Origin: Erysipelotrichaceae bacterium
Lineage (GTDB): Bacteria > Bacillota_I > Bacilli_A > Erysipelotrichales > Erysipelotrichaceae
Direction of reading: 5' to 3'
Assembly (NCBI GenBank): GCA_900754715.1
Contig: CAAEDX010000116.1
Coordinates: forward strand, 1-5,345
DNA: 5,345 bases
The translations under genes and the position numbers were made by a program. The notes under the pieces are model-generated. The model worked only from the letters and a program-made list of their open reading frames with translations, did not search any database and had not been told where the DNA came from. Position 1 is the first letter of the stretch, and every line of letters begins with the position of its first letter. This document shows positions 5,228 through 5,345 of this stretch, piece after piece.

Positions 5228-5345
5228 ATGTTTACTTGGGTGCGTTCCTCCGGAGCAGGGATGACGCTGACCATCAGCGAGGGCGCGCTGACGCTGAACA
5301 GCGCTGCTGCCGCACGCTTTCAAGATGTCCGCTATGTGATGGTAG
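5228..5345 (+). CDS. Unrecognised protein, N-terminal 39 residues (cut by window end)
   Basis: The frame opens at ATG 5228 with an excellent ribosome binding site, GAGGTGATC (5217-5225), matching nine bases of the 16S anti-Shine-Dalgarno complement, and runs open to the window edge. The visible part starts MFTWVRSSGAGMTLTIS, then EGALTLNSAAAARF, then QDVRYVMV. I see no signal peptide or membrane segment. I do not recognise the family. dprA or topA often follow rnhB in Firmicutes, but this sequence does not look like the start of either. The promoter, ribosome binding site and GC-rich codons like its neighbours support a real gene. Confidence 0.75.
   Translation, partial: MFTWVRSSGAGMTLTISEGALTLNSAAAARFQDVRYVMV

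Noticed and set aside
1..5345. CRISPR array, transposon, prophage or tRNA/rRNA gene
   Set aside because: I saw no spaced repeat array, terminal inverted repeats, transposase or integrase motifs, or tRNA-like folds. The window is compact housekeeping coding sequence.

Overview
This is a housekeeping segment from a low-GC-lineage Gram-positive bacterium (Firmicutes/Bacillota). The gene order rpsP - khpA - rimM - trmD - rplS - signal peptidase(s) - rbgA - rnhB is the classic Firmicutes ribosome-biogenesis block that normally follows ffh. Nine genes are complete or nearly so, all on the + strand. The coding regions are fairly GC-rich for this phylum. The KhpA and RbgA sequences together with that composition make me favour an Erysipelotrichia-type gut anaerobe, but this is inference and no taxonomic marker such as 16S rRNA is present.

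Layout. Bases 1-32 are probably the last codons of an upstream gene with a very basic tail, likely ffh. A near-perfect extended -10 promoter (58-85) drives rpsP (bS16). Next comes khpA (RNA-binding KH protein), which lacks a normal start codon in this sequence. A strong intrinsic terminator (638-662) follows. rimM (ribosome maturation factor) and trmD (tRNA m1G37 methyltransferase) come next, joined by an ATGA stop/start overlap. The 3' end of trmD carries a promoter for rplS (bL19), whose 78-nt leader looks like the L19 autoregulatory leader. rplS ends in its own terminator. A second unit, with a -10 box at 2437-2442, holds two tandem type I signal peptidase genes, rbgA (50S assembly GTPase) and rnhB (RNase HII). 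Its genes are tightly packed: a 19-nt gap, then a 1-nt overlap, then a 23-nt overlap. It closes with a terminator at 5124-5144. A new promoter then precedes an unrecognised gene cut by the window edge.

How the genes work together: bS16, bL19, RimM and RbgA build the 30S and 50S subunits. TrmD modifies tRNA for reading-frame maintenance. KhpA is a small RNA chaperone-like protein. The signal peptidases process proteins exported by the Sec/SRP route, whose Ffh gene appears to lie just upstream. RNase HII removes ribonucleotides and RNA primers from DNA.

The most notable observation is at the rpsP/khpA junction. The sequence reads ATCA where an ATGA overlap would give both the rpsP stop codon and the khpA start codon. 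A single base (389) therefore explains a 10-residue extension of bS16 and the missing khpA start. It is either an error, a real mutation, or a very unusual AUC start. I did not find a convincing new biological system. The remaining findings are local regulatory or gene-family oddities.
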